From the NCBI RefSeq assembly GCF_001942255.1, contig NZ_MKKC01000044.1, positions 58,971-122,970 of the forward strand: DNA of 64,000 bases. The letters are read 5' to 3'. The notes under the pieces were generated by a model, which was given only the letters and a program-made list of their open reading frames with translations, ran no database searches and was not told where the DNA came from. The stretch is from Nocardiopsis sp. CNR-923 (GTDB taxonomy: Bacteria > Actinomycetota > Actinomycetes > Streptosporangiales > Streptosporangiaceae). A program made the position numbers and the translations under genes. Below are positions 40,998 through 50,362 of the stretch, in pieces; the first letter of the stretch is position 1, and each line of letters begins with the position of its first letter.

Positions 40998-41558
40998 TCA
41001 GGTGTTTTTCAGGGAGGTTCTGAGCACGGCCATGAGCAGCGCGTCGTGCCTGCGCCCCTCCCACAGCAGCGCGTCGCGCAGCCTCCCCTCGACGGTGAAT
41101 CCGCACGATCGGTACACCGCGATGGCCCTCATGTTGAAGGCGTACACGTACAGCCAGACGCGGTGCAGTCCGATCCGGTCGAAGGCGTGCTCCAGCACGA
41201 GCTCGGTCGCCTCCCGGCCCAACCCCTGACCGGCGAACTCGATCCCCGACAGCGCGATGCGGTATCCGGCGCTCTCGTTCTCGGGGGACACGTCGTAGAG
41301 GGACAGCTCGCCCAGGTAGCGGCCGTCCTTGGGGGCGGTGATGGCCAGGTCGAGGCGGTCGGTGCGGCCGGCCCGCGTCTCGCACCACTCGCGCGCCTGG
41401 CCGTAGGTGAGATGTCGGTGCGTACCGGTGAGCCTGCGCACCTCCTCGTCGAGGCTGGCGGCGAAGTAGGCGTCCGTGTGCTCCGGGCCCAGGGGTACCA
41501 GGCGCACGCGTTCGCCGACGAGGGTGGGCGCGTCTCGCAGCGCGCTCGCGTTCATCAT
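40998..41558 (-). CDS. GNAT-family N-acetyltransferase
   Basis: About 186 residues of the RimJ/RimL-like GNAT type. VRLVPLGPEHTDAYFAA opens the fold, YLGELSLYDVSPENESAGYRIAL is the central sheet, GQGLGREATELVLEHAF is the acetyl-CoA pyrophosphate loop, and NMRAIAVYRSCGFTVEGRLRDALLWEGRRHDALLMAVL completes it. It transfers acetyl from acetyl-CoA to an amine, perhaps a protein N terminus or a small molecule. Two adjacent ATGs (41558 and 41555) compete as starts. It is divergent from the MFS gene, with a 250-base gap holding no clear motif. Confidence 0.87.
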   Translation of the reverse strand: MMNASALRDAPTLVGERVRLVPLGPEHTDAYFAASLDEEVRRLTGTHRHLTYGQAREWCETRAGRTDRLDLAITAPKDGRYLGELSLYDVSPENESAGYRIALSGIEFAGQGLGREATELVLEHAFDRIGLHRVWLYVYAFNMRAIAVYRSCGFTVEGRLRDALLWEGRRHDALLMAVLRTSLKNT

Positions 41559-41808
41559 GGGCACTTCCGGTTCCGTCCGGGCCGTGCGCACGGTTCCCGG
41601 CATGGGGGTCGGCGGACAGGGGTGGGGCCCGTGCGGGAGGGGCCGCGGGGCCGGTGCGGAACGTGACGGTGACGTTGGCGGAACACCTATGTAAATCGGC
41701 CGCGGCGTCGGAGGCAAGCCCGGGGACGGACGCGAACGAGAACGGGATGTCGGCCCGGAGGCGGAGTGGATAGCATCCGCACGCACCGTCCGCCCCCTGG
41801 GAGCCACC

Positions 41809-43017
41809 GTGAACAGGCCCACCGACCCGACGACAGCGACCGCGGCGCCCCCGTCCGAGGCGCGGCGCGCACGGGTGGCGGTATCCACCCTCTTCTTCGT
41901 CAACGGGTTCACCTACACGAACGCGGTGCCGTGGCTACCCGTGATCAAGGCCGAACTGGGCCTGAGCAACACGGAGCTGGGCATGGCGATCGCGTCGGGG
42001 CCCGCCGGCGCGATCCTGACCGGGATGCTCGCGGGACCTGTGATCCACCGGTTCGGCAGCGGGCGTGCGGCCGTCGGCACCAGCCTGATCACTCTGGGCG
42101 CGCTTCCGCTCATCGCGCTGGCGCAGAACTGGTGGTTGCTCGCGACCGCGTTCCTCGTCCTGGGCAGCGCCGACGCGTGGACCGACTCCGCGCAGAACGC
42201 GCACGGTCTGCGGGTGCAGCGACGCTACGGACGCACCATCATCAACACTTTCCACGCGGTGTGGAGCATGGCCGCGGTCGCGGGCGGTGTGGTGGGCGCG
42301 ACGATGGCGGGTGTGGGTGTGCCCCTCCTGGCGCACCTGGGCGGGGTGACGCTCGTACTGGTGTGCGTGAACCTGCTGGTGAGCCGGATGCTGCTGCCCG
42401 GGGCCGAGCACAGCGAGCGCGAGGACGGAGCCGAGGGCGCGGACGGGCGGCGCGCACGCGTGCCCGTGCGGGGTCTGCTCCTGCTGCTGTCGCTGGGTGT
42501 CCTGCTGGTCTTCGCGGCCGGGATCGAGGACTCGGCCGCGTCGTGGGGGGCGGTGTACATGACCGCGGAGCTGTCGGCGCCCCTGTTCCTGGCGGCCATG
42601 CCGTTCGTGGCGTGCCAGGCGATGATGACGGTGGGGCGCCTGGTCGGGGACCGGGTGACCGACCGCTTCGGCGCCGCCGCCGTGGGCGCGGGATGCGGTC
42701 TGCTGGCCGCGGGGGGCATGGCGCTGGCGCTCCTGGTCCCGTATCAGGTGGCGGCCGTCGCCGGGTTCGGGATCATGGGGCTGGGCGTGTCCACGCTGTT
42801 CCCGTTGACGCTCGCGGCCGCCGGTGACGTGCCGGGGGTGCGCACGGGTGACGGTCTGGCCGTCGTGGGCTGGTTGGGGCGCGCTGGGCTCCTGGCCTTC
42901 CCCCCGTTGGTGGGGATGTTGGCGGACGCCACCGACCTCAGCGTCGCTCTGTGGGCGGTCGCGGCCGCGGGTGCGGCGGCCTTCCTGCTCTCCCCCGCGC
43001 TGCGCCCGCGTCGCTGA
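41809..43017 (+). CDS. MFS transporter
   Basis: A 402-residue major facilitator protein with twelve predicted membrane segments. FFVNGFTYTNAVPWLPVIKAELGLSNTELGMAIA is in helices 1-2, and LLVFAAGIEDSAASWGAVYM starts the second half. The fucose-permease-like pattern IEDSAASWGAVYM is common in YbjJ/FucP-like carriers of unknown substrate. GVSTLFPLTLAAAGDVPG lies in helix 10. The neighbours give no hint of its substrate. It ends at a strong hairpin shared with the convergent surface-protein gene. Confidence 0.87.
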   Translation: MNRPTDPTTATAAPPSEARRARVAVSTLFFVNGFTYTNAVPWLPVIKAELGLSNTELGMAIASGPAGAILTGMLAGPVIHRFGSGRAAVGTSLITLGALPLIALAQNWWLLATAFLVLGSADAWTDSAQNAHGLRVQRRYGRTIINTFHAVWSMAAVAGGVVGATMAGVGVPLLAHLGGVTLVLVCVNLLVSRMLLPGAEHSEREDGAEGADGRRARVPVRGLLLLLSLGVLLVFAAGIEDSAASWGAVYMTAELSAPLFLAAMPFVACQAMMTVGRLVGDRVTDRFGAAAVGAGCGLLAAGGMALALLVPYQVAAVAGFGIMGLGVSTLFPLTLAAAGDVPGVRTGDGLAVVGWLGRAGLLAFPPLVGMLADATDLSVALWAVAAAGAAAFLLSPALRPRR

Positions 43018-43075
43018 GGAGCGTCGTGAGCCGGGCCGACCGGATGGGTCCGGGCCGTGCCCCGAGGCGCCGAGA

Positions 43076-43104
43076 GGGCCCCCGACCGCGAAGGGTCGGG
43101 GCCC
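43076..43104. terminator. Bidirectional hairpin terminator
   Basis: GGGCCCCCGACC and GGTCGGGGCCC are near-perfect inverted repeats around a short GCGAAG loop. They lie between the stops of the convergent MFS and LAxTG protein genes. No T-run follows, as usual for actinomycetes. Confidence 0.65.
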
Positions 43105-43144
43105 GACGCACGTCACGGCCCGTGGGGGCCGTGGGGTGCGCTCC

Positions 43145-43643
43145 TCAGGCGACCGACGCGGGGCGGCGGGCACCGGCCCAGAGGGCCATCGCGCCGATCC
43201 CGGTCACGACCACGCCGCCGAGCACGAAGCCCTGGAGGTCGACGCCCGTCGTGGCGAGCGCCTCCTGCTCCTCGTCATCGTCGGACGACCCGTTGGAGTT
43301 CGAGTCGTCGCTCGGGGCCTGGTCATCGCCGTCGTCGTCGCCGGAACCGCCGTCACCGGGGGGGGTACCGCCGCCGTCGCCGTCACCGTCGCCAGGGGGA
43401 GTGCCCCCGCCGTCACCAGGGGGGTTACCGCCGTCGCCGCCGTCACCAGGGGGGTGCCGCCGTCGCCCGGGGCGGGAGCGTCGAGCTGGGCCGCCGCGGA
43501 GGCGCGACCGTCTGCAGCTCCACCTCGGGGGAGGTGGTGGACGCGGTCTCCTCGGCCGTGTCGGCGAACGCCGGGCCGACCGAGAATCCGGCCACGAACA
43601 GGCTGGCGGCGGTCACCGTCAGAGCCCGCTTCTTGGGGGACAT
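43145..43643 (-). CDS. LAxTG sortase-anchored surface protein with Gly/Asp/Pro repeats (frameshifted)
   Basis: The N terminus MSPKKRALTVTAASLFVAGFSVGPAFA is a signal peptide, with AAGGAGA upstream of ATG 43643. The middle has four to five PPGDGG-type repeats, then an Asp/Ser-rich linker. The C terminus is a sorting signal: LATTG, a hydrophobic helix (GFVLGGVVVTGIGAMALWAG) and a basic ARRPASVA tail ending at 43145. LAxTG signals are used by class E sortases in Streptomyces-like bacteria to attach proteins to peptidoglycan. Breaks near 43450-43500 hide the full protein in any single frame. No sortase gene lies in the window. Its function is unknown; the repeats probably form an extended spacer. 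Confidence 0.78.
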
Positions 43644-43674
43644 TCGTCTCCTTGTCTTTTCCTTTGTCGAGTAC

Positions 43675-45109
43675 TCACTGAGGGGGAATGGCATAGAGGT
43701 GGTCGTCGTGGACCACGATCGCGTGGTCGCCGAGCAGTCCTCGCGGCGGCTCGGCCCCGGCGGGAAGTTCGGTGGCCGTACCGTCGGCGGTGACGGCCGC
43801 CGACCGTCCGTCCATCTGGCCGAAGACCTGGCGGCCGACGGCGATCTCCGGCTCGAACCCGGGGACGACGGCGCTCTCACCCGTTTCGAGGTCCACCACG
43901 GTGGGGCCGTAGGAGGCGACGCGCGTCCCGATCGGCAAAGAGGCGTAGCCCGCCTCCGCCACGTCGGTCTCCTCGACCTCGACCCCGCCGAGCACGGTAC
44001 CGTCCTCGCGGTCGTGGAAGGCCAGGTAGCGTCCGTCGCCCTGGTTCGACCGCCACAGAACGATCACGTACTCCTGGAGCGCGGTCACCACCCGGTCCAT
44101 CTCGCCGGCCTCGCTCGGGCGCTGGGGGACGACCTGCGTGGAGCCGCCGTCGGGATCGATCCACTCCCAGGGGCCGTCCACGACCGCGGTGAGGACCCGC
44201 TCTCCATCGGCCAACATGGCCGCCGAGCCCTCGGGAACCTCGACCTCCCGAAGCACGCCGTCCGCCGGGACGAGGCTGCCGTCGCCCGTCCGCACGAGTA
44301 CGGAGGAGTCTCCCGCGTACTGGACGACCGCGTCGTCGGGGAGGTCGACGCTGGTGGGTTCGCCTCCCTCCACCGGCCAGAACCACAGGGCCGCGCTGGT
44401 CTCCAGCACGACGGCGGGGGCGCCCTCGTGGAGGGCGAACCGCGCAATGCCCAGGGAATCCCCCATGTCCGCGGGGAGGTCGGCCGCCCAGAGCCGCTCG
44501 CCCGCGGCGTCGTACAGATGGAGTTGGTCGCCGGGTGCGACGAGGGCCAGGTACTCGCCGTCGCGGCTGGTCCTGGGCCAGGTCCCGGGCGCCACCGCGA
44601 CGTCGAAGACGGAGGTCTCGGAGTAGCCGGGCGGCGCCGGGGCGGGCAGCGGCTCACCGGGGTCGTCGGTCTCCGCCGCCACGGGCCCGGTGGAGTCGTC
44701 CGGCAGGAAACGCAGGGCCAGGGCTCCCGCGCCCACGATCAGCACGAGGGCGAGCACGGCGGCGCCGGCGACCAGTGGTGCCCTCCCGCGTCGGCGTCCG
44801 TCATCCTCAGCGGGCCGCGGCCCGTGCGCGGGATCCGGTTCGACGCTTCGGCGGCCTGGACCACCCCGTCGGGGGTGGCGACCAGCCGCCAGAAGCCGTT
44901 GGCGTCGCGGGCGCTACGAGCACCGGCTGCCCGATCCTGGCGGCGTAGCCGGTGGCGACGTCCAGCGCCGCGCGTCTGGTCTCCTTGGGGACGTGACCGG
45001 TGACGATCTGGCGGTGCCCCTCGATGGAGATCTCGGCGCTGCGCTCGTCGGGAGCGATGACGATGACGACTGTGGGCCGGGTCCGCCCCGGTCGGGACGC
45101 CCGGCTCAT
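43675..45109 (-). CDS. Membrane-anchored beta-propeller-like protein (frameshifted)
   Basis: About 478 residues. A cytoplasmic N-terminal domain of ~100 residues (VVIVIAPDERSAEISIEGHRQIVTGHVPKETRRAALDVATGYAARIGQPVLV) precedes one membrane helix (VLALVLIVGAGALALRFL). The outer ~330 residues have repeated beta-propeller-like blades with patterns such as DQLHLYDAAGERLWAADLP and YLAFHDREDGTVLGGVEV. Two breaks near 44900 and 44830 split the N-terminal part. ATG 45109 has GGAGG upstream. I do not recognise a named family; the layout recalls ESX/secretion-linked or wall-stress proteins, which is only a resemblance. It lies 31 bases upstream of the LAxTG gene, probably in one transcript. Confidence 0.7.
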
Positions 45110-45491
45110 GGTGCCTCCGAAGGCATGGGAAGGGTGGACCTGTTCCTGTGAGCGGGTGACGGGTGGCCTCGATCGGCTACGGCGGTGGCTCGCGGCCCGA
45201 GGCCGCCGGGAGTCGGTACGGCGCACGCGTGGTCAATGCTGGACGAGATGATACTGACCGTCGATGGTCGTGCCGGAGCGGGTCTCCGGCCAGGGATTCG
45301 GTCACTGGCGGACACATGCACACACCTACTCCCCCCGTTTCCCGCATGACCTGGTAGATCTCCTCTTACCCAGGCGGACCACCGGCCTCCAGAACAACCT
45401 CGCCTGTGGAGTGGACACCTGAGGGAGGCAATTGGTTCACACCGAAACTGGCCGAATCTGGCCACCCAGGGCCTCCGCGTACCCGCCGCCG
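45110..45491. other. Intergenic region, nothing recognised
   Basis: This 382-base gap lies between the beta-propeller gene start and the YihY gene stop. It should hold the propeller-gene promoter. I find no convincing motif, small gene or repeat. Confidence 0.4.
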
Positions 45492-46496
45492 TCAGCGACC
45501 GCCCGCCATCGTCTCGATGACGGCCTTCTCCCGCCGACGGACCAGTCGGTCGGCGCGTTCGAAGCCGCGGTCGGCGATCTCGGCGCGGGCGGAGGCGGTG
45601 CGCACGGTCGGCCACATCGCGTCGATCTCGGAGTTGAGCGAGGAACCCGCGAGAACCGCGAACGCCATGACGTAGAGCCAGGCGAGGATGGCGATCGGCG
45701 CGGCGAGGGAGCCGTAGATGCTCACGTCGCCGAACGAGGCGTTGAGATAGGCGCGCAGCCCCGCGGACCCGACCATGAGCACGACCGTCGCGAGCAGGGC
45801 ACCGGGCAGGTGGCGCCACGGCGGCGTGCGCACCGGCACGCTGAGCGCGTACAGGAGCGTCACGGCGGTCGTGGCGAGCAGGCCGACCACCGGCCAGTAG
45901 AAGTGGTTGAGCAGTCCCACCGTCGCCGGGAGCAGCCGGTGGACCAGGTCGGGCCCGGCGACCAGGATCGGCAGGACCAGGATCGCGAAGAGCAGCCCGC
46001 CCAGGTAGGCGACGAACGCCAGAACGCGTCGGCGCAGCCATCCCCGTAGTTCGTCCAGACCGTAGGCGATCGTGATCGACCGGATGAACACGTTCATCGC
46101 CCGCGACCCCGACCACAGCGACACCAGGAAGGTCACCGACAGCAGTCCGCCCCTGACCCCGCCGAGGAAGTCGTCGACCAGGGGCGCCACGACCGTCCGG
46201 ACGGTGTCCGGAGTCAGCGTTCGGGCGGCCAGGTCCAGGATCCACACACGGATCTCCTCGACCAGGTCCGGGCCGAACACCGCCGCCAGCGGTCCGAGCG
46301 CGCCCAGCAGGCACAGCAGGAGGGCGGGAAGGGAGATCAGCGAGAAGAAGGCCGACTCGGCGGCCAGTCCGAGCACCCGGTAGCGCGAGAACGAGCGCAG
46401 CGTGCGCAGGAACAGGAGGACGGCACCGTGCGTGAACGGGTGCCGACGCTGCCACGCGTCGATCGCCCGCCAGAGCCCCTCCCAGAAACCGGCCAC
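45492..46496 (-). CDS. YihY/virulence factor BrkB family membrane protein
   Basis: About 334 residues, with six membrane segments typical of the family. Seen are SAFFSLISLPALLLCLLGALGPL, the loop SVTFLVSLWSGSRAMNVFIRSITIAYGL with the W-S-R-A block, and IYGSLAAPIAILAWLYVMAFAVLAGSSLNSEID, where Y-G-S-L and W-L-Y are conserved. The family was once called RNase BN in error; its true role is unknown, though transport is suspected. GTG 46496 gives MAGFWEGLWRA, but no strong ribosome site is seen, so upstream starts are possible. Confidence 0.87.
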   Translation of the reverse strand: MAGFWEGLWRAIDAWQRRHPFTHGAVLLFLRTLRSFSRYRVLGLAAESAFFSLISLPALLLCLLGALGPLAAVFGPDLVEEIRVWILDLAARTLTPDTVRTVVAPLVDDFLGGVRGGLLSVTFLVSLWSGSRAMNVFIRSITIAYGLDELRGWLRRRVLAFVAYLGGLLFAILVLPILVAGPDLVHRLLPATVGLLNHFYWPVVGLLATTAVTLLYALSVPVRTPPWRHLPGALLATVVLMVGSAGLRAYLNASFGDVSIYGSLAAPIAILAWLYVMAFAVLAGSSLNSEIDAMWPTVRTASARAEIADRGFERADRLVRRREKAVIETMAGGR

Positions 46497-46643
46497 GGGG
46501 AGAACGTTAGCGGCCGTCACGGAGTCCGCCCCCTCCCCCACCCCCCGAGGGTGACGTGACTCACGCACCGACGTGGCGCACGCGCCTGGACAGGGCGGCT
46601 GGCCACGTGCCATTCTCGATGCATGATCGCTGCTCTGGACCCC

Positions 46644-46712
46644 ATGCTCTGCGTGCGCCGCCACGTGGACTTTCTTCGGGTCCGTAGCGCCATCTGTTGC
46701 AGCGTCGGTTGA
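46644..46712 (+). CDS. Cysteine-containing leader peptide (attenuator) of the sulfite reductase operon
   Basis: A 22-residue ORF whose core reads RRHVDFLRVRSAICC, matching the RRHVDLxRVxSAxC pattern of actinomycete putative leader peptides found upstream of sulfur-assimilation genes. It has three Cys codons, two of them adjacent (TGT TGC) near the stop. Translation pausing there when cysteine is scarce could change folding of the following leader. An in-frame ATG at 46623 would give 29 residues. It ends 184 bases before the sulfite reductase start. GGCCCCGGCGC (46756-46766) and GCGCCGGGCC (46851-46860) could pair in the leader. The mechanism is inferred from known cysteine-responsive leaders. 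Confidence 0.8.
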   Translation: MLCVRRHVDFLRVRSAICCSVG

Positions 46713-46896
46713 TCTCGCCGCCTTTGTGACGCACCCGTTATTCAGGAGTGCGCGCGGCCCCGGCGCTCGCCCTCTTCGTTTCCCACACCCGTGGTCTCCA
46801 CCCGTCCGACCAGCACGATGACGTGCGGCGCGAACGGGCCAGCGGTGCGGGCGCCGGGCCCGTGAGCACCCCGCGACCTCATCGGAGACACCCGCG

Positions 46897-48593
46897 ATGC
46901 CTCCCTCTTCCGCGCAGCCAGGCACGCCGACTTCGGCGACCAAGCCCAGCCGCCGACGTGGCGAGGGCCAGTGGGCCCTCGGCTACCGTGAGCCGCTGAA
47001 CAAGAACGAGGAGAACAAGAAGAACGACGACGGGCTCAACGTCCGCGATCGGATCATCAACGTGTACTCCAAGGCCGGATTCGACTCGATCGACCCGGCC
47101 GACCTTCGCGGGCGGTTCCGCTGGTACGGGCTCTACACCCAGCGCGCCCCCGGCATCGACGGCGGTAAGACCGCCGTTCTGGAGCCCGAGGAGCTCGACG
47201 ACCGTTACTTCATGCTGCGCGTGCGCATCGACGGCGGACAGCTGTCCGTCGCCCAGCTGCGCGCGATCGCGGAGATCTCCCGTGACTACGCGCGCGACAC
47301 CGCCGACGTCACCGACCGGCAGAACGTCCAGCTGCACTGGGTGCGGGTCGAGGACGTCCCCGCCATCTGGGAGAAGCTGGAGTCGGTGGGCCTGTCCACG
47401 ATGGAGGCCTGCGGCGACACCCCGCGCGTGATCCTGGGCTGTCCGCTCGCGGGCGTGGCCGAGGACGAGATCCTCGACGCCACCCCGCAGATCCGCCGCG
47501 TCCACGACGACCACATCGGCAGCCCCGTGTACTCCAACCTGCCGCGCAAGTTCAAGTCGTCGATCTCCGGGTGCTCGTCGTACTGCACCAACCACGAGAT
47601 CAACGACGTGGCCTTCGTCGGGATCCGCGGCGAGGCCGGTGAGGTTGGCTACGACCTGTTCGTCGGCGGCGGCCTGTCCACCAACCCGATGTTCGCCAAG
47701 CGCCTGGGCGCGTTCGTCCGCCCCGACCAGGTGAGCGAGGTGTGGGCCGGGGTGTGCTCGATCTTCCGCGACTACGGATTCCGCCGCCTGCGTACCCGCG
47801 CCCGGATCAAGTTCCTCGTCAAGGAGTGGGGACCGGAGAAGTTCCGCCAGGTACTGGAGGAGGAGTACCTGGGCTACTCCCTGCCCGACGGGCCGGCGCC
47901 GGAGTTGGACCCCGGTTTGGAGCGCGACCACGTGGGCGTGCACCGCCAGCGCGACGGCCGCTTCTACGTCGGCTTCGCGCCCAAGGTGGGCCGGGTGTCG
48001 GGCACCACGCTGCTGCGCGTCGCCGAGATCGCGCAGGCGCACGGGTCCGACCGCATCCGCACCACCGCCGACCAGAAGCTGGTCGTCCTGGACATCGGCG
48101 CGGACGACGTCGACTCGATCACCGGGGCGTTGGAGGCCGAGGGGCTTCAGGTCAGGCCGAGCACGTTCCGCCGTCAGACCATGGCGTGCACCGGCATCGA
48201 GTTCTGCAAGCTCGCCATCGTGGAGACCAAGGGGCGCGCCTCGTCCCTGATCGAGGAGCTGGAGAAGCGCCTCCCGGACTTCGAGGAACCGCTGACCATC
48301 AACGTCAACGGGTGCCCGAACTCCTGCGCGCGCATCCAGGTCGCCGACATCGGACTCAAGGGCCAGTTGGTGATGAACGACCGGGGCGAGCAGGTGGAGG
48401 GCTACCAGATCCACCTGGGCGCGGCATGGGACTCACCGCGTCCTTCGGCAAGAAGGTCCGCGGCCTGAAGACCACCGCCGACGAGCTGCCCGACTACGTG
48501 GAGCGGGTGCTGCGCCGGTTCCAGGTCCAGAAGGAGGACGGGGAGTCCTTCGCCGCCTGGGTCGGCCGGGCCGACGAAGCCGACCTGAAGTAG
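46897..48593 (+). CDS. sir: Ferredoxin-type sulfite reductase (frameshifted near the end)
   Basis: About 565 residues of the NirA/SirA type. The C-terminal half holds the siroheme/[4Fe-4S] cysteines: MACTGIEFCKLAI and NVNGCPNSCARIQ (C-x5-C and C-x3-C). The first half has TDRQNVQLHWVRVEDVPAIW and SGCSSYCTNHEI. It reduces sulfite to sulfide with six electrons from ferredoxin in the cytoplasm. A single break near 48423, after IHLGAA, joins the final segment GLTASFGKKVRGLKTTADELPDYVERVL and the stop at 48593. It heads an operon with APS reductase and sirohydrochlorin chelatase and is preceded by a Cys leader peptide. Nitrite reductase is less likely given the operon. Confidence 0.92.
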
Positions 48594-48598
48594 GCCGC

Positions 48599-48624
48599 GT
48601 CCGGCCCCGCAGGCGGGGCCGGAC
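48599..48624 (+). terminator. Perfect 12-bp stem hairpin inside the sulfur operon
   Basis: GTCCGGCCCCGC pairs exactly with GCGGGGCCGGAC around an AG loop, directly after the sulfite reductase stop. The next gene is only 28 bases on. It may weaken read-through or stabilise the upstream mRNA, so that sulfite reductase is made in excess of later products. Confidence 0.7.
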
Positions 48625-48651
48625 CCACCACCAAGGAAGAAGAGGTGCGCC

Positions 48652-48858
48652 ATGTCCGAGAGGGCCGCGCCCTACTACTGCCCCTACTGCGGTGACGAGG
48701 ACCTGGTGCCCGAGGAGGGCGCCGCGGTCAAGGGCGAGGGATACCCCTGGTCCTGTCTTTCCTGTGCCCGGGTGTTCCGGGTGAAGTACGTCGGGTTGCG
48801 CTCCGCGTCGTTCTCCGCGGGAGGCGCCCCCTCCAGACCGACGGAAGGCAACGCATGA
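48652..48858 (+). CDS. Small zinc-ribbon protein of the sulfur operon
   Basis: A 68-residue protein. Two Cys pairs, YYCPYCGDEDLVP and WSCLSCARVFRV, form a zinc-ribbon knuckle pattern. A basic, Ser-rich tail follows. Small proteins of this kind sit between sulfite reductase and CysH in many actinomycetes, and the function is not known to me. A role as an iron-sulfur/zinc accessory or a regulator is open. Its stop overlaps the CysH start (ATGA). Confidence 0.82.
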   Translation: MSERAAPYYCPYCGDEDLVPEEGAAVKGEGYPWSCLSCARVFRVKYVGLRSASFSAGGAPSRPTEGNA

Positions 48859-49556
48859 ACGCCATCACCACCTCCCCGGGCGGCCCCGAACTCGCCGAGC
48901 GGGCCGCGCGTGAACTTGAGGGGGCCACGGCCCGGGAGATCATCGCCTGGGCCGCGGAGACCTTCGGCGACGGCCTGTGCATGACCTCGTCCATGGCGGA
49001 CGCGCTGATGGTCGATCTGGCCTCGCGGGTCAAGCCCGGGATCGACGTGATCTTCCTGGACACGGGGTACCACTTCCCCGAGACCATCGGCACGCGCGAC
49101 GCCGTGGAGTCGGTGTACGACATCACGCTGGTCAACGTGGAGCCGAACCGCACGGTGACCGAGCAGGATCAGGCCCTGGGCCCGCGTCTGCACGGTCGGA
49201 ACCCGGAGCTGTGCTGCCACCTGCGCAAGGTCGAGCCGCTGCGGCGGGCGCTGGCGCCCTACTCGGCGTGGCTGACGGGCGTGCGCCGGGGTGACTCGGC
49301 GACCCGGCGCGGCACCCCGGTCGTCCAGTGGGACCGGCGCCGCCGCATGACCAAGGTGAACCCGATCGCGCGGTGGACGCAGGACGAGGTGGACGCCTAC
49401 GTCGTCGAGCACGGCGTGATCGTCAACCCGCTCCAGTACGACGGTTATCCGTCGATCGGTTGCGAGCCGTGCACCCGGCGTGTCGCCCCCGGGGAGGACC
49501 CCCGGAGCGGCCGGTGGGCCGGGACGGGCAAGACCGAGTGCGGAATCCACGTATGA
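48855..49556 (+). CDS. cysH: Adenylyl-sulfate (APS) reductase, CysH family
   Basis: A 233-residue PAPS/APS reductase. FGDGLCMTSSMADALMVDLA forms the nucleotide-binding loop, VIFLDTGYHFPET follows, and LTGVRRGDS is conserved. It carries the two cysteine pairs that bind a [4Fe-4S] cluster: ELCCHLRKV and GCEPCTRRV. The C-terminal catalytic cysteine is in KTECGIHV. The cluster cysteines mark APS rather than PAPS specificity. It reduces APS to sulfite, the substrate of the upstream sulfite reductase, so the operon is functionally ordered. It starts in the previous stop and overlaps the next start (ATGA). Confidence 0.92.
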   Translation: MNAITTSPGGPELAERAARELEGATAREIIAWAAETFGDGLCMTSSMADALMVDLASRVKPGIDVIFLDTGYHFPETIGTRDAVESVYDITLVNVEPNRTVTEQDQALGPRLHGRNPELCCHLRKVEPLRRALAPYSAWLTGVRRGDSATRRGTPVVQWDRRRRMTKVNPIARWTQDEVDAYVVEHGVIVNPLQYDGYPSIGCEPCTRRVAPGEDPRSGRWAGTGKTECGIHV

Positions 49557-50326
49557 GCACGGAGTCCCGGGGTGGAGTGGAACGGGGATCGGTCCCGCTG
49601 TTGGCGGTGGCGCACGGAAGCGCCGACCCACGGTCGGCGGCGGCCGTGTCAGCGCTGTTCGACCGGGTGCGGGCGCTGCGGCCCGGTCTGGACGTGCGCG
49701 TGTCCTACCTCGACCACGTGTCGCCCAGCGCCGAGGACGCGCTGACCGCCCTGGCCAGGGGCGGCGCGGGTGAGGTGGTCGTGCTGCCGACCCTGCTGAC
49801 GGCGGCCTACCACAGCAAGGTGGACCTGCCCCGGGTCCTGGACAGGGCGCGTGAGGAGAGCCCCTGGCTCCGGGTGCGCTACGCCGACCCCCTCGGCCCG
49901 CACCCGCTGCTGCTCGACGCCGTCGAGAGGCGGCTGGCGGAGGCGGGTGCCCGGCCGGGACCGGGCACCGCCCTGGTGCTGGCCTCGGCGGGGTCCAGCG
50001 ACCCGGCGGCCAACGCGACCGTGGGCTCCCTGGCCGCGCGGCTGGCCGAGCGGGGGCCGTGGCGGGAGGTCGCTACGGCGTTCGCGTCGGCCGCCGCGCC
50101 CGGACCCGGTGAGGCCGTGGCGGCGCTGCGGGAGCGGGGAGCCGAACGGGTGGCGGTGGCGAGCTATCTGCTGGCGCCCGGGTTCTTCGCCGACCGGGTG
50201 CGCGACCGGTCGGTGGCTGCGGGCGCGTCGGCGGTGTCCGAGGCCCTGGGCGACGCCCCCGAGCTCGCCCGCGTGGTGCTGGAGCGCTACGACGTCGCGA
50301 TGGCGCCGCGCAACGCGCGCGTGTGA
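49553..50326 (+). CDS. Sirohydrochlorin chelatase (CbiX/SirB family)
   Basis: About 257 residues with two CbiX repeats. The metal-site histidine is in LLAVAHGSADPRS, and GEVVVLPTLLTAAYHSKVDLP is the second conserved block; the C-terminal half has VLASAGSSDPAAN and ERVAVASYLLAPGFFADRV. It inserts Fe2+ (or Co2+) into sirohydrochlorin, so it supplies siroheme to the sulfite reductase three genes upstream. It overlaps cysH by four bases (ATGA). The final hairpin at 50330 ends the operon. Sulfate-activation genes (cysD, cysN, cysC) are not here. Confidence 0.9.
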   Translation: MSTESRGGVERGSVPLLAVAHGSADPRSAAAVSALFDRVRALRPGLDVRVSYLDHVSPSAEDALTALARGGAGEVVVLPTLLTAAYHSKVDLPRVLDRAREESPWLRVRYADPLGPHPLLLDAVERRLAEAGARPGPGTALVLASAGSSDPAANATVGSLAARLAERGPWREVATAFASAAAPGPGEAVAALRERGAERVAVASYLLAPGFFADRVRDRSVAAGASAVSEALGDAPELARVVLERYDVAMAPRNARV

Positions 50327-50329
50327 GAC

Positions 50330-50362
50330 ACGGGCGGCCTTTCTCGGCGAAGGGCCGCCCGT
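50330..50362 (+). terminator. Hairpin terminator of the sulfur operon
   Basis: ACGGGCGGCC pairs with GGCCGCCCGT around a 13-base loop, starting three bases after the chelatase stop. A strong GC stem without a T-run is usual in actinomycetes. Confidence 0.7.
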
